From Phymatolithon calcareum (Eukaryota; Rhodophyta; Florideophyceae; Hapalidiales): a stretch of DNA of 64,000 bases. Positions 1-11,357 of the stretch are shown here, in pieces. A program made the translations under genes and the position numbers. Where the stretch lies: contig OZ345383.1 of the NCBI GenBank assembly GCA_977006965.1, positions 1,612,001 through 1,676,000 on the forward strand, in the 5' to 3' direction. Position 1 is the first letter of the stretch. Each line of letters starts with the position of its first letter. Under the pieces are notes generated by a model. That model was not told the DNA's origin. It worked only from the letters and a program-made list of their open reading frames with translations, and made no database searches.

Positions 1-1100
1 TCTACTATGCTTCTAATTTCTCCTTAATCCAAATTTCTCTCCCTATGAGGGCCCGAGTAAGTCTTTTGCATTCATATTCCGCTTCTTGGTCCATCTTCAT
101 AGACCGTAGTATACGTTGCAACACGATAAGCTCCACCGCAGCACCAGTCCCAAAGTACAGCCAAGATGGGAATATGCCATGCACCTGACGCCATGGACGA
201 AAAGAGTTCAAACAGCTAATGCAGACGTGGAGAAGACTTTTTTCGGACAAGTATTTGGTCCAATCGCAAAAAATCAACCCGCGAGACTTCGTTTTCTCTG
301 TCGCATACATAATGTGGAAGACAGAAGACTAGTTCTAGCGTTACGAATGCTTGAACGAGCCAGAACAAGGAAAATGGGCTTGCTCGCAGTCCCAAGACAG
401 GAAAGAGACGTTGAGGAATTGCAATGGGTGTGTCGTGACATATCATCAATGTTACATCACGACCTATTCGAGACGGCACTAACCTATCTTAAGCAGCGAG
501 TTTTAGCAAAATCGTTGAGGGACCTGCTCTTTAAAGACGAAGGAGACGGCTTGGAGGCGAGCAGAAAGAGGAAAATCCCTTATGATATTCCCGGGTCTAC
601 TCCCGCCATCATCAGACTACCGAAAGCACGTCACCGCCAATTGGCGATTAAATGGGCATTCGGACGTTTTCCCCCATTGAGTACCACACTTCTGGAAGAC
701 AAATTCGGTGAAATCGTACCAACTCTCATGAACAAGCTCGAAGTGTACCTTCAAAGATATCGACTAACGGAAGAGGACACTAGTGAGACTGAAAACGCAC
801 TTGACAAAGTACTATTCCTCTCAGTCGTCTAATGACGACATGGAATAGACCAAGACAAAATAGAACGGCGACGCTGAGATTCCTACGAACAGGACAAGTG
901 GACTCTAAGCTTTTCCCTCCACCTTCTCTGGAGGAGGGTTTTTGCAGCTAGGGCTACGACGATAGCAACGAGCCCGGGTTTTGCGGGCTTTAACAGAGTA
1001 ACGGAGCTACCAAGGTAGTAGCATCTGAAACGCATCTCCCTTCCAGTCTTATGAGTGTTTCTGAGGGCGTTTAATAAATTCAAAATTCAAAAAAAACCAG
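1..1100 (+). mobile_element. LINE-F non-LTR retrotransposon, 3' part (left side outside or lost)
   Basis: The segment holds the C-terminal part of a non-LTR reverse transcriptase and a 3' UTR ending in an A-rich tail near 1100. The last ~300 bases (about 790-1100) match 51660-51970, including the ACGACATGGAATAGAC block just after the stop codon and the TTTTTGCAGCTAGGGCTACG block. Two insertions sharing the same end define a family. The 5' end is not visible, so this is a truncated copy. Confidence 0.8.
116..832 (+). pseudogene. C-terminal region of LINE-F reverse transcriptase ORF
   Basis: A 238-residue frame. It shares with the LINE-A ORF at 10240-11241 the WEYAxHLTPW motif just after the RT core, then a basic region and a late block KWxFGRFPP (here KWAFGRFPP, about residue 180). 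These blocks lie between the RT thumb and the C-terminus of this retrotransposon group. No YxDD box is present because the copy starts after it. The first ATG is internal to the original ORF, so the annotated start is nominal. It is not a host gene. Confidence 0.75.
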
Positions 1101-1384
1101 TCCCAAAGTACTTCGCCAGAATGGATTTTCTCCACAAAGGAACTCTGTTCAAAATGACTCTCAGGCATCTCAAGAAGCTAACACTAGGTTCTCCTGGGCA
1201 CAGGTAGAATCTCGCCACACGATTCCTGCCAATGCACTACCCACTTCTTTGGCTTGAAAAGTCAAGTCTGTATTCGCCTACCTCTCCGATTTCCTTGCTA
1301 AATCCACACGACGGAAGCCGAATATCCAGGCGGTATACTTTGAGAACTTCGCGAGAGGAAAAGTCAGAAAAGTCAGAAAACTGC
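1101..1384. other. No gene seen
   Basis: About 280 bases between two retroelements. I see no coding frame, RNA motif or repeat that I can assign. Confidence 0.5.
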
Positions 1385-1394
1385 TCAAACCGCT

Positions 1395-1832
1395 ACTGGA
1401 CCCGGGACGTCGGTAAATTCGCCCATCGCGCTCCGGCGCACGCAAGACTGGGGACGTCAGTAACCCCCCGCGCGGATCGTCGGGCAGGCCGAGCGAGAGT
1501 AAGTCCTGAAGATCGGCGCGTCACGCGGACCCGGGACGTCGGTAAACTTGCTTCGGCGCGGGAAACGACCTCGGACGTCATAAAATTTTCCTTTCCGCAC
1601 GTTCACACGATACGATGCTCTGCGTGGCCATTGAAGTGAAATGATTTTCCCCCTCGAGATCTCTCCGTTGAGATCAGAGGTAGTTTTTCTAATTTTGCTG
1701 ACTATAGCCGTTTTTATGCGAAATGGAGCCTCTGGGCTCTGAGTTGAGTCCTCGTAGCTCATCAGAAGTGTTGCCCCAAGCGTCTGCAGATGCGCTGGTA
1801 ACACTATAATAAAAATCTCCACTTCTTCTTCT
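1395..1832 (+). mobile_element. 438-bp retroposon with LINE-B type 3' end and target duplication
   Basis: TCAAACCGCT occurs at 1385-1394 and 1833-1842, flanking a 438-bp insert. The insert ends in a CTTCTTCTTCTTC tail preceded by the CAAGCGTCTGCAGATGCG motif found in all LINE-B ends of the window (38965, 50640, 57625, 59640). Its 5' half contains four spaced copies of a GACGTCGGTAAA-like motif (near 1405, 1455, 1535 and 1575). Tail followed directly by the duplication is the expected signature of target-primed insertion. It could be an internally deleted LINE-B or a non-autonomous partner. Confidence 0.75.
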
Positions 1833-1906
1833 TCAAACCGCTGCTCACATCGAGCTGTAAATTACTTAGCATTAAATATTTCGCGACTATTGCAATCGAA
1901 ATTCTA

Positions 1907-3010
1907 GTGGACAAGTCGCATTTCAACCAGCTTGTTACAGTCATGCTCGGTTTACAATTCACTCACCTCAAAGACTTGTCGCCTCGAGAAATCGAAATGA
2001 AAGGACACAGACTGATATCGGATCCCATGCTTCGCGTATTTCCAATCCACGAAGCATATCAGACACGCGTGGAGTACGCAGCGGTGAACGCAGAAGCAAG
2101 AAACAACACCTACGCTCAGAGTTCTTTCAAAGAGAGTTCGAGTAAATTAGCATGCAACTCATCTCATTTCTTGAAACCGAAAGTCCAGGGCTCTTTAAAA
2201 CGAGGGCCCACACTCAAAACAGAACCGCAGCATCAAAGTCCATAACGAAATTCCACGCGGATGCACAGGCTCCCCAAGAAACCGATGAAAACACCAACGC
2301 TGGCTCCCCAAAGGCTCCATAACACCCCGACAGTCCCATCAGACAAACTAATCCAACTCGGAAACGAGACTCACCAAAGATAATACTAGTACCTAGATGC
2401 CTAGATGGCTCAACTAGAGAGGACGCCAGTGCCGACACCCAATCAAAGAGGCTATATTTCTTACTTTCAATGTCACTGGCGCCACAAACAAGACACCCAT
2501 GATAATGGATGCCATAAGAATATCCGGTTCATACGTAGCTGCACTAATTGAAACGCATCTGGGAAGTCACGATTCAAGTCCATTTCCTTCGCCTTGTGAA
2601 ATGACCCTACACAAGCCGTCACCAATCTCTAGTCATCGTCAAAGGAAATCAAGAACCAGCCTCCCGCGAGGAGGTGTCGCCTTCCTCATCTGACCTGGTC
2701 TCAAATACCAACTCCTCCGAAAAGATTCGACCCTCATGTACCAAATCATGTCAATTTGCGTACTTGGAATTATCGTGGCTGCTATATATATCTCACGTCT
2801 CTCCAGCCCCAAGAATTATAAGGAAGCCACAGGAATTCTACGAAGACATGCAACTGGCCCCAAATTATTCTGTCGGGACTTTAATGTGAGGAAAAGCACT
2901 GGGACGAAAGACAGAACAACAGAGGAGTTCTCTTCTCCGATGTTGAGAGAGCTTTCGTGACAATATTAATGTCCCAAGAGATCCAACCCTCATGCACAGT
3001 CCCGAAAAAG
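1907..3010 (+). pseudogene. LINE ORF1 remnant followed by endonuclease-domain remnant
   Basis: 1907-2245 is an open frame of basic, low-complexity character like a LINE ORF1. From about 2455 the reading, with stops and shifts, resembles an apurinic-type endonuclease: a start with FNVTGATN, then ALIETHLGS (the catalytic-glutamate region), and near 2875 CRDFNV, which matches the GDFN box. The order ORF1 then EN on one strand supports a decayed LINE. No RT follows before 3.8 kb. The family cannot be assigned. Confidence 0.55.
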
Positions 3011-3790
3011 CTGCATTGATTTTATTCATCCCGAAAAAATTCAGTTTTTTTGCACTTGATTTGTTGTTTATTTGAAAATTTCTTTTCTTTACTTTTTCAA
3101 AGCGTTCACCAAAGAGTCCTTTCTAACAGTAAAACTACGGAAGGACTAATCGCTTGCCAAATTTTACCAGCGCGTCAAGCCCTACTGGAACTTTGTGCGT
3201 CGGTCCCGAATCGTAATTGCAAATTCCACGGGCTTGCGTGCTGCGGAAAACGCCAACATGATCGGACGATTATCAGAAAAATTCAAGCAGACAAATTTGA
3301 TGCTTTTTGTACAAGCTACATGATCTTTAGGTTTTCCCGAGAGACTTCCGCGGAAGCACATGATTATGGCTTATCACCAAGTAGGAGAAATGATAAAGAG
3401 AAAGGCATGCAGTCGAGATGTGTTCGTTGAGAAGGTCGTGGGTGGGCGGGGAGAAGAGAAAGGTATACCTCCAAGGCAAGACACGGGCAGGACTGGCGCT
3501 GATAAATACCGACTAAAAGAACTTGCAATGGGAAGAAATTTGCTGAGCGCGGTGTCGGTCGCACACCTTGAATGCCGTTGCTGGTAGTGTCGGTAAGCGC
3601 CAACAGTGTGGTGCTTGAGGGAGGTCAGCGTATGCGAAAAGCCCGGCTATATCCACCGTCGGCTTCTTCGCTATGCGGTTCACAAGATTTTCAGTCATGA
3701 AAAGCGAGCTCTTCAAATAACGAAAAATCCGGAAGTCGCGCAGACTGTGCAAATGCCTGTGTTTCGACACAAGGGCGTCAAATGAAATTA
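3011..3790. other. No recognised gene
   Basis: Short frames only, on both strands (for example 3050-3430 plus and 3364-3603 minus), with no recognised domain. It lies immediately downstream, in minus orientation, of the DIRS-like recombinase and may include that element's non-coding end. I could not find its inverted or internal complementary repeats by eye. Confidence 0.4.
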
Positions 3791-3805
3791 GACGCTGGAA
3801 ACGGG

Positions 3806-4640
3806 CTAAGCCCCGAAAAACGAAGTTGAGGCTTCGCTTTGGCGTATTGACTGGTCAAAATAGAGCTTCGAAATCGGCTCACTGTGGGCACCCCATCGAA
3901 TGCGCGCCATTCGCGCTTCCAAGGGGATACCCAGTAAAACCTGTTCCGTGTGTGCCCCAATTCTGATAGAGTGCGCCCCGTATGTACAACCATCTAGTGC
4001 CGTGTGATCGATGAGAATAACATGCCGGCATTCCAAGAAACTGACTCTCCTAGAATGCCGAAGTACCGTCTGTGTTGCCCAAATGGGATCACGTGCCGCC
4101 TCTTCAGGATCAACGCCAATGGTCCAGTGTTAAATAGCTCTTCATATACCACGGTTTGTTCTGTACTCGCGCCTCGAACTTTCACGAAACTTAGTAACAC
4201 TTGCAATCTTCCGTTCGCGTTCGCCGCGAGTAAGCTGGCAACAGAAGAGTCTCGCAGACCATTCGGAACGAAATAAAGTGCCACTACTGCGCAGTCACGA
4301 ATGATACTCACCGATTCCGATTGCATGCCGAAGTCATAGACTTGGGGCACAATATCCGCTGACTTCCCAATCCTTCTGCTTCTCGCCGGAAAAACTTTCT
4401 CTTCCCAAGGTCGGTAAGACCGCTCAACATGAACCAACATTGGACATGGTGAAGCCGAATACCCCAATACTGTTTGATGAGTCGTGCGGACTACCGAGAT
4501 ATCTCAAGGGAGAGACTAGCTCGAGACTGAACGCCTCTTTAGCTCTCGCTGCTCTGCCAGCCACCCTACGAACCCAAGTAGCGATGCTTCTGTTACTGGT
4601 AAAGGGCTCGTACCTTTTCTTCCGAGAACTGTACATAGCA
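3806..4640 (-). pseudogene. Tyrosine recombinase of the DIRS-like element
   Basis: The minus-strand frames 3994-4467 and 3806-4036 together resemble a phage-integrase-type tyrosine recombinase. The first has a helix with GLRDSSVASL, placed like the arginine-I region. The second reads HSIRIGAHTEQVLLGIP, the HxxR box, then SKLYFDQSIRQS, placed like the nucleophilic tyrosine. Such a domain after RT/RNase H is characteristic of DIRS elements, where it replaces the DDE integrase. At least one frame change separates the two parts, so it is inactive as written. Confidence 0.65.
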
Positions 4641-4746
4641 ACTCCACTTCGACGACTTTATGGACGCAGCGCGATTGTTGATTCCGAAGATGCGCGCTGC
4701 ATTCCAGCTCCCTCAGTACACATAAGCGTCTTTAGTGCATCTCCCG

Positions 4747-5259
4747 TCATATGTCGATACCTTTCGTCAGCCTGTATCGAGGAAGGGGCACCAGATCCTT
4801 GACGCCTTGCCCTCGTTCGGGATCTTGTTCCATATTCACTTTTAACAGCAGCAGGCCATGCGGGGTTGAAAACTCTCGCTGCTTTCCAGACTTCCTCGGA
4901 GGTTTTTCGAGTCGATACGCGTGAGTCGCAAGCTGGAGGGCCGTCTGATGCCACGCTTGGCGCGTCCAGTCCGGGATCAGCAATACTGCTGGTGCCTTCG
5001 TGCTTTTCAACTTCGCGAGAACCTGTGGGATCAGTTCTATCGGTGGGCAGAGGAGGCGAATTACTCTCGTTGACCAAGGCATCGTCAGCTCGGCCATCGT
5101 CTGCCCACGGAGGAAAAAGGGCTGCTCGCCCAACGGCCGGTACGGTAAACTGTCGATGGTAGCCCGCATTCCAGCCATCACTGAGCGCCTCAATGAGGGC
5201 CTCACTCGAAGACTTCCGCGTGGGAAACGTCGGGATAGCGCGTCTGCGTACTTGTTCAA
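4747..5259 (-). pseudogene. RNase H C-terminal/linker region of DIRS-like Pol
   Basis: The frame begins NKYADALSRR, a hallmark near the end of the DIRS RNase H, and continues with CPPIELIPQVLAKLKS and VLLIPDWTRQAW. These correspond to the conserved PP-x-L-I and P-x-W-x-x-Q-x-W blocks seen after RNase H in DIRS elements. A longer overlapping frame (4658-5275) in another phase is a shadow. A frame shift or stop separates it from the RT frame upstream (5496-6263). Confidence 0.65.
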
Positions 5260-5495
5260 CGCTGAAAGGATCCATTTTGATTAAATATGAACTCCTAGGC
5301 TATCAAGCTCCCGCTTAAGGACACGGAGCTCTCGCATCATTGGACGACTTGCACTGACAATCGCATTTGTCACAAATATTGTCGATATGTTAGCACACTG
5401 AAGCTCCAAGTGCTGCAAGCTAATTTGTTTCAATCTCTCCCCGAACGATCCTGGGCCGCCCGCTTCGGAACGTGTAAGTAGTAATCGGAAGGCCT

Positions 5496-6263
5496 TCAGC
5501 TCCCGATATAATATGCTTTCAGCTCGTTCATGAAAGCCCCAAACCTCTTGGGCTTCCCACGTACCCTTTCGCCAGGACTTCCTACTCGTCTCAACGTCCC
5601 TCCGAAACCAGCGCCTGTGGCATCAGAGTGTGGAACCGTATGGCCCAGTGGCCTTCCCTCCATCTCCGTACTCGATAACTCGCGCCAAGTTTTGAGATCC
5701 CGAAGCGGTTGATGGCTGAGTCGGCATCTGTGTCCACCGCTCGCCGCTCGAGAGACGGGGATATTCTCTCCTAGGCCTTTATTACCGTGCTCTTTCTTTC
5801 CGACGTCCTGCAGTCTATTATACTTTGCCATATCCCAGCACAGCGCATGTGTATAGACCCTTGTATATGGCATTGCCAAGGTGAGCGAAACGCATGTTCC
5901 CACGAATGACAGCGCTCTCTCAGTTGAAACCCATCGACGGCCCTGGGCCGACTCGTTCAGTAGCTGGCGTGCCATTCTTCTCACTTTCAATATCTTCCGC
6001 GGAACGATAAAGAATTTCTCAAGCTGAGTATCTATCACGACGCCCAAATGCTCGATATGCATGCTTCCTTCCCAGTCTCCCTTCGAAGGGTGACGCTCAA
6101 GCCCGATTGCGACAAGTAGTGCGCCGATGACATCCCGTGCGGTTGCACAATCCTTTGCCATCGCGGTAGTGCCGCCCAAGCTCGGAGCAATGAGAAAATC
6201 GTCGATATACGGCAAAACGCAAAGAAGTCGGCTATCATATCCAAGTGAAGAGCGCAACTGCAA
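5496..6263 (-). pseudogene. Reverse transcriptase / RNase H of DIRS-like element
   Basis: 255 residues. The YIDDFLIAP catalytic box lies near residue 20. HLGVVIDT and FIVPRKILK follow (the post-catalytic strands typical of DIRS and pararetroviral-type RTs), and near residue 215 the RNase H start HSDATGAGFGG supplies its first aspartate. The N-terminal half of the RT is missing because the frame starts at the junction with the neighbouring LINE. The catalytic residues present look intact. Confidence 0.8.
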
Positions 6264-6552
6264 AGAACTTCAGTGGGAAAGTCGTGACATTGCCGCAATG
6301 CTGCAAGAAGAACAGTTCACGGGCCCTTTCAAGCATATGCAGAAAGGGAAATCTCCAGGCCAACTCGCTCTTACGTTTTCTGGTGTTGCTCGTCATTCCT
6401 CTCTCTTCAGCCCATTTCGTTGAAATTTCGAGTAGGAGCTGCAGCGCGTGCGGGATTATCGCCAATAGGATCACGTCAGCTGCTAAGAGAACTGCAAACA
6501 CGTCTGCTACCTCGCTCGGAAGAGTTCTTATGCGCTCCGCGAACTCGTCCAT
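6245..6552 (-). pseudogene. LINE RT catalytic region with altered YxDD box
   Basis: The frame begins MDEFAERIRT, the helix before the catalytic strand, and reads LLAADVILLA where active copies in this window read F-A-D-D-V. The first catalytic aspartate is therefore alanine. The following TSNTRKRKSEL matches TWNTKKGKSEV of LINE-A (from about 10280). Upstream, stops and shifts break the fingers/palm blocks. Confidence 0.7.
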
Positions 6553-7750
6553 AAATATGTTATACAGACTTTGGCTTAGCAGTAACCTTGGGAGTCGCCT
6601 CTGTCAACTATGAACCAATTCTTGTTCCTGTCTCCCGCTGTGAGGATCCAGGAGGGTAATTGGAATGCCTTACACATGTCGCTGATGGCCTTGGGTAGGA
6701 CCATTCTCATCCGCTCCTGGAGAAGTTTTCTAGGTACAGTGTCATATGCGGCTTTGAGGTCGAGGACTGCGATGTACCTATTCCCTTTCCGCTGCAGCTC
6801 CGTCGCTCGGAGTATGGCTGTTTCCGTACTCTTGCCTTTCTGGAATCCGATTTTATAGTCTTAGTTTGAGTAGTGTCTTCTAAGTAGTGTACTGAGAGCT
6901 GATTCTACAACTTTCCTTCTCTGACTCAAGAGAGATATTGGCCTGTAGTTTCCGGGATCTTCTGTGTTCCCTTTTCTTATGGATTGCTACCGCACTGACC
7001 TACGCCACAGCAATGCGATGTCGCCGACTCTGCCACAAGCTGACCACAATTCTAATATGATCTCTAAATTGATGCCCACGTTAGTATTGAGCATCTCTGC
7101 TTTTACCGCATCGATTCCGTCCGTTTTCGTGGCAGGTGTTTTTGCTAGGGATTACCTGATCTCTTCCTTCATTTCCTGCGGGCACGCGAAAAATGGTATT
7201 TCTTGCCTCCAAGTGTCCTCGTCACAGCAAGTCGTGGAGACGTGAACCGTGAAGAGCATGTGGTCCAGTGATTTCCCGGACGCCTTGTTACGCGCTGTCA
7301 TCCCCGATCAAACCTTCTAATTCGTCTCTTGCATTTCTTATATTTTTCCCACCCCTCGGGCTCTTGTGTCCTTAGGTCTTTCTTGTAAAACTTTTTCCTC
7401 TTCGTTGTTAAGTGATATAAGTTTGAGCTCCAAAAGGACTTGAATCTGGGACGCCTTCTGTAATCAACTCTCCACGGTTCTGTGCTTGGTTACGAAGTAG
7501 TCATTATTGGTCGAGTAGTTCTTTGTTTGGAACGTCGGTCATTCTCCTGCACTGATGCTCCATGTTTTCCTGTCCGACCAACGCACGAGCTGGTTACCTC
7601 TTCTATTAGATACCTTATCCCAATCACCTACAAAGATTTCCTTACTCATTTCGTGTGTGCCTATCATGCTTAGTCATTTCTCAGATTCTGCTTTCCTGGA
7701 TGTCGGAGACAGTTTCACGACCGCACACTTGATTTTCCCGATCTGTGATA

Positions 7751-8038
7751 TTATGAGCTGGAAGTTTTTCTCTGCGTGCTTGAATATGAGCTTTTCGCCG
7801 CAATATTTTCGGGAGAAGAGAGGCACTCCTCCTGAGTTCCAACCTCTGGTGGGGGCAGGCGAGGGACTTTGATGGCATAGTATGTCGCCCGAATTTTTCC
7901 TTCTGCATGTAGACGGGTTTCTGTAACTCCAATAATGTCGACGTTTTGGTTCCGGACCAGTTGTTCGAGGTATTTCGGTTCTTCCGGAGATTCAACGACG
8001 TTCAGCGTAACTATGTGCCACTTTTTGATGAAAAGCAT
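7751..8038 (-). pseudogene. LINE endonuclease N-terminal fragment
   Basis: 95 residues starting MLFIKKWHIVTLNV and including NVDIIGVTETRLH. These correspond to the first strand and the catalytic-glutamate strand of exonuclease-endonuclease-phosphatase domains in non-LTR elements. The frame is lost after about residue 60. Confidence 0.65.
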
Positions 8039-8312
8039 TGATTTCGTCCTTCTTTTCCTTGGATCCTTCGCGGGTATCTGTGGAGATCACTCTGTACTGC
8101 TCTGAGAGTTTGGAATGCTTTGCGGCTGTGGGATGCTCTGAAAGTATATTTCCTTCCTGTAGATTCTCTTCTCTCTGGAGAATTTCCCGACAACCAGGGG
8201 CAATCAGTTACCTGCACGGGAATTACTTCCAGTGCGCAGGGATTCTTGGATCTCTGTCCATCTCAGTCATCTTCCTGTCCGACGTTCTGGCGAGAGTTCA
8301 GTATAAGGCTAG

Positions 8313-8652
8313 TGCGGCGCCACGCCGAGGGCGATCGAATGAACACCGTTGGTGTGACTGGCAGCAAGGCAGAGCGAGTAGCCCAAAAGTCTGTAGTGGC
8401 GGTTGGCCATCCAGGTGAGCGAATAGATAGGGAGCTCTCGGTGGACGAAGAGAGCCATGCGGAGAGTCCGCAAGGTGAAGCACAACCATCTACACGGCGT
8501 GGCCGTAGGGCGTCAACGGCTGTTTGGATACGCTGAATGTGGTGCGAGAGCAAATCGTCTGCTAGTCGTCACCAGCAAGTGTAGTCCCAACTAGAAAGTG
8601 GCTTGCCCATTTACTGAACGTTTGTGGGTCGCCTAAGTACGGCGGCGTTACT
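8313..8652. repeat. ~340-bp direct repeat, copy 1 (candidate LTR)
   Basis: Matches 17593-17932 in the same orientation at roughly 90% by eye, from GCGCCACGCC to GGCGGCGTTACT. The second copy lies just upstream of the gag-side leader of the minus-strand Ty3/gypsy element, so this copy would be its 3' LTR. Against this, no polypurine tract is seen next to 8652 and the ends are not a clear TG...CA pair. A solo or rearranged LTR is an alternative. Confidence 0.5.
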
Positions 8653-8712
8653 TTAAGAAGTCTATGATAAGCTGCAAAGGGAATAATGGGAATTTACTAC
8701 TACACGTAGCGC

Positions 8713-10232
8713 ATGTGTCATCGTGATCAACAGGCAGAATCGAATTGGAGGGCAATCATACTTGGTGCTCGCGCATTACAGTGCCATTGCGCAACACGGC
8801 CCCCCCTTGAAGAGTCTGCCTCTACCGAGGCGGCTCATCTGGCGCGAGCACTGTTCGTGGATTGTATCGCGGCGCGGAAAAAACAGGTTAGCCGCGGGCG
8901 CAAGTGATAGTCTCACTAGGGAAGACGGCTATTACTACTCGGTCGCGCCGCCGTACGAGATGCCCAATGTTGGGCGGGGCCCGGGGTGGAATCGCAACTA
9001 GGACAAGTACCCGTATAGCGTTGTGACGCTGCGGCACGGCGGTGACGGCGCCCGTTACGTCGGGTTGGTGCGCGAGCCTTCGGCGGAACCGCGATTCTTT
9101 GACGCACCCGAGGCGCTGCAAGGATTGAACATCTTGGGCTGCCGCGGTGCGCGCTTGATCGATGCGCCATGGTTTGACAGCGAGGCTGTGGACGACCTGA
9201 ACCTCATTTCTTACTTCAAGATCGGGGGCGTTTTGACCGAGGCCAGTGGCGCACGGTGCGCGATACGACATCGTGGGAATTGTGAATGCGCTGCGTGGCC
9301 AGCAACATTGAAGTGGCCGTCAGTGGCGCGCGCACACCTGAGGCAATTCGAAACGCACGTCTCGCGCTGGCCAAGTCTGTCGCGAATCGCGAATACCTGT
9401 TTGCAAGCGTGCCATGGGAATTCGATCCCTCCCAATACGACAGCGCCGTCTGGTTCTTGCGCAGAAACGGAGAAGCCACATATTTCAATCACCTTTACAA
9501 TCTGCGCCGCTGCGCGGAGACGGAACCGTCCGCGTGGGAGTTCAGTTAAGAGGAGGAGCAGACGCTCGTGCGCCCTGAGGCGATGTTGCTCGGGCAACGG
9601 CTGCCGCGGAACTTCCGCTATCTTCGCTTCACACACCGCATTAGTCCGCTGTCGGACTTCATTGACCATACGCGCATGGCGAGGGCTGAGGCATTCAACC
9701 ACGGATATTATTGACTACCACAAGGCGAAGTTCGATTGCTTCGACGCGACGGCCAGCCCGATTCGTTACGCGGCCCGCCGCACCATTGGAACGCATTTGA
9801 GGCGACCTACGGAATGTAATGCGCGGCCAGGTCTCCAGCTCTGATGCTCTGTGCGGATGAAGTGGTCGCGAGGGACTTTACGCAACAGGGTGTTATGCAA
9901 GCGAACAGTTCGCCGGTGTGGATAGTCATCGTCACTGAGCACTGCGTATCGTGCGCCGTCTCCTGGCTTCGCTCTATGTATGGGAGCGCCTTTATGTGGC
10001 GCCTTCCCGAGCCCGTCGTACAAGCGTTACGGCGATTGCAGCCTGTGCTGCACTACGCCTTAGGCACCGAGCGCAACGTCCAAGAGTTGATGCTGCAACT
10101 GGACAAGCATCAGACTGTTCAGTGGCACTTGTACCCTGCACAGTGGCGCACGCGTGTGGCCGGGACCTACCAAGACAAGCACTTTACCAGCTTGACAGCT
10201 CCCGGGGTGCAGTTCGTGCCATACGACGCGTG
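8713..10232 (+). pseudogene. Unrecognised degenerate reading frame, part 1 (interrupted by LINE-A)
   Basis: GC-rich plus-strand sequence with several coding-like stretches joined by frame shifts and stops: about 8723-9001, 9023-9270, 9286-9549, 9550-9712 and 9844-10233. Fragments such as FDAPEALQGLNILGC, EYLFASVPWEFDPSQYDS and RNFRYLRFTHRISPLSD read like a globular protein, but I recognise no family. It lies in the 3' part of the minus-strand Ty3/gypsy region, antisense to it. It continues at 11358 after a LINE insertion. It may be a captured gene or part of another element. Confidence 0.4.
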
Positions 10233-11357
10233 ATGGCTTTTGGATACGGCGACGAGCTGGGCCACAGAAAATGGAATGACATGGAACACTAAGAAAGGAA
10301 AAAGCGAAGTGCTTATCTATCCCGGATTATTCAAACGCAAGTTCCGGCTCTCAGGCCAGGAGCTCCACGAAACCCGCCTACTGGAATACCTGGGAACCAC
10401 GATCGACAACACGGGAGTAACCCACCACGCAACACTAAAGCGCATCAACGCGGCGAAGGGAATCATCATGGGACTAAAAGACCTGGGAGTTCAAGCGCAA
10501 GGACTAGCTACTACCAAGAATATAGCAATGTACAAGGCTCTTGTGCAATGCAGATGGGAGTACGCGATACACCTCACACCATGGACAAACTCAGTCGAAG
10601 CGCAGATCAACCAAGCGGAGGATTTGTTCTACTCTGTTGCCTTCGGTAACTACGCGAAACGATTGCACGCCCGAATGCGAGCCCTCTGCAGAATTACTCC
10701 ACCAAAGATAAGAAGAGCGCAACTCGGAGAGCACTTCGCACAGAGGCTTATACGAGGGAAGGACGAAATCGAGAAGGAAGAAAATTACGCTGGAAAAGAA
10801 GGGGACATACAGCAAGCAGAGATGGATATCCGCTATCTGCAGGAGCATGAGCTCCTAAGAGGCAGTACCGAGCGAGCCGTACGAGGGCTGGTGACCCACA
10901 AACACGAGAGCCACCGCCGACGACAGGAATGGATTGAAAAGGAAGAAGAAAAAGAGAGAAAAATTACCGTGGACACTAAGGAGAAAGTAAGCCCTGTACT
11001 CCAAATTCGATCCAGGAAACACCGACTCCTAGCAGTTAAGTGGTTCTTCGGCCGCTTCCCACCACGAAGAGCAGAGTCGTACGTTGAACATTTCAACGAG
11101 GTCGCAGAAGAGAATCTGAAAACTCTACAACGAAATTTGACAAGTCCAAGAGCAGAAGAATCTTGGGAAAAAGGGACGAAAACGGCGATTGACAAACTTT
11201 TAGCACTGGAAATCCATATGTTAGAAGAAATGATAGTGTAATGTGATCTGATTGGGTAATGAGATGGCAGTATCAACGGGAAGCTGCTCTGGTGTTGGTG
11301 AATACCGGCGTTGAGGGCTTCTAAAATAAAAATCTACAATTTCCCCCCCCCCCCCCC
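10233..11357 (+). mobile_element. LINE-A, 5'-truncated, with target duplication and poly(C) end
   Basis: ATACGACGCGTG occurs at 10221-10232 and 11358-11369, bracketing a ~1.1-kb insert that begins inside the RT gene just after the catalytic region. The insert ends GAGGGCTTCTAAAATAAAAA, then a short spacer, then 15 cytosines (11343-11357). Related 3' ends occur at 24990 (minus), 41810 (plus), 47820 (minus) and 58525 (minus). Removing the insert joins the flanking frame as PYDA then WTRRVLRSREE. Confidence 0.9.
10240..11241 (+). pseudogene. LINE-A reverse transcriptase C-terminal ORF
   Basis: 333 uninterrupted residues: TWNTKKGKSEVLIYPGL, then LLEYLGTTIDNTG (the conserved YLG block after the catalytic strand), WEYAIHLTPW, a charged region, and KWFFGRFPP near residue 275. 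It serves as the least damaged reference for this family in the window. The YxDD box itself is upstream and missing, so it cannot be active alone. The lack of stops suggests recent insertion. Confidence 0.85.

Larger units (their letters stand above)
3790..6262 (-). mobile_element. DIRS-like tyrosine-recombinase retrotransposon, 5'-truncated
   Basis: On the minus strand the order is RT, RNase H, a C-terminal RT/RH domain, then a tyrosine recombinase, which is the DIRS order. No integrase or LTR is seen. The gag end is missing because the element abuts a LINE at about 6240-6262. Frames are broken, so it is a relic. Confidence 0.75.
6240..8040 (-). mobile_element. LINE with endonuclease and RT, 3'-truncated
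   Basis: From 8038 down, the minus strand begins with an endonuclease N-terminus (KWHIVTLNV, then NVDIIGVTETRLH). It continues through a decayed linker to RT blocks near 7.2-6.5 kb and ends at 6240 just after the RT catalytic region, where the DIRS-like element begins. No 3' UTR or tail is present. Which of the two elements interrupted the other cannot be read from the junction. Confidence 0.7.

Noticed and set aside
4658-5275. 205-residue minus-strand frame as a host gene
   Set aside because: The overlapping frame 4747-5259 carries clear DIRS RNase H blocks in another phase, so this one is a shadow.
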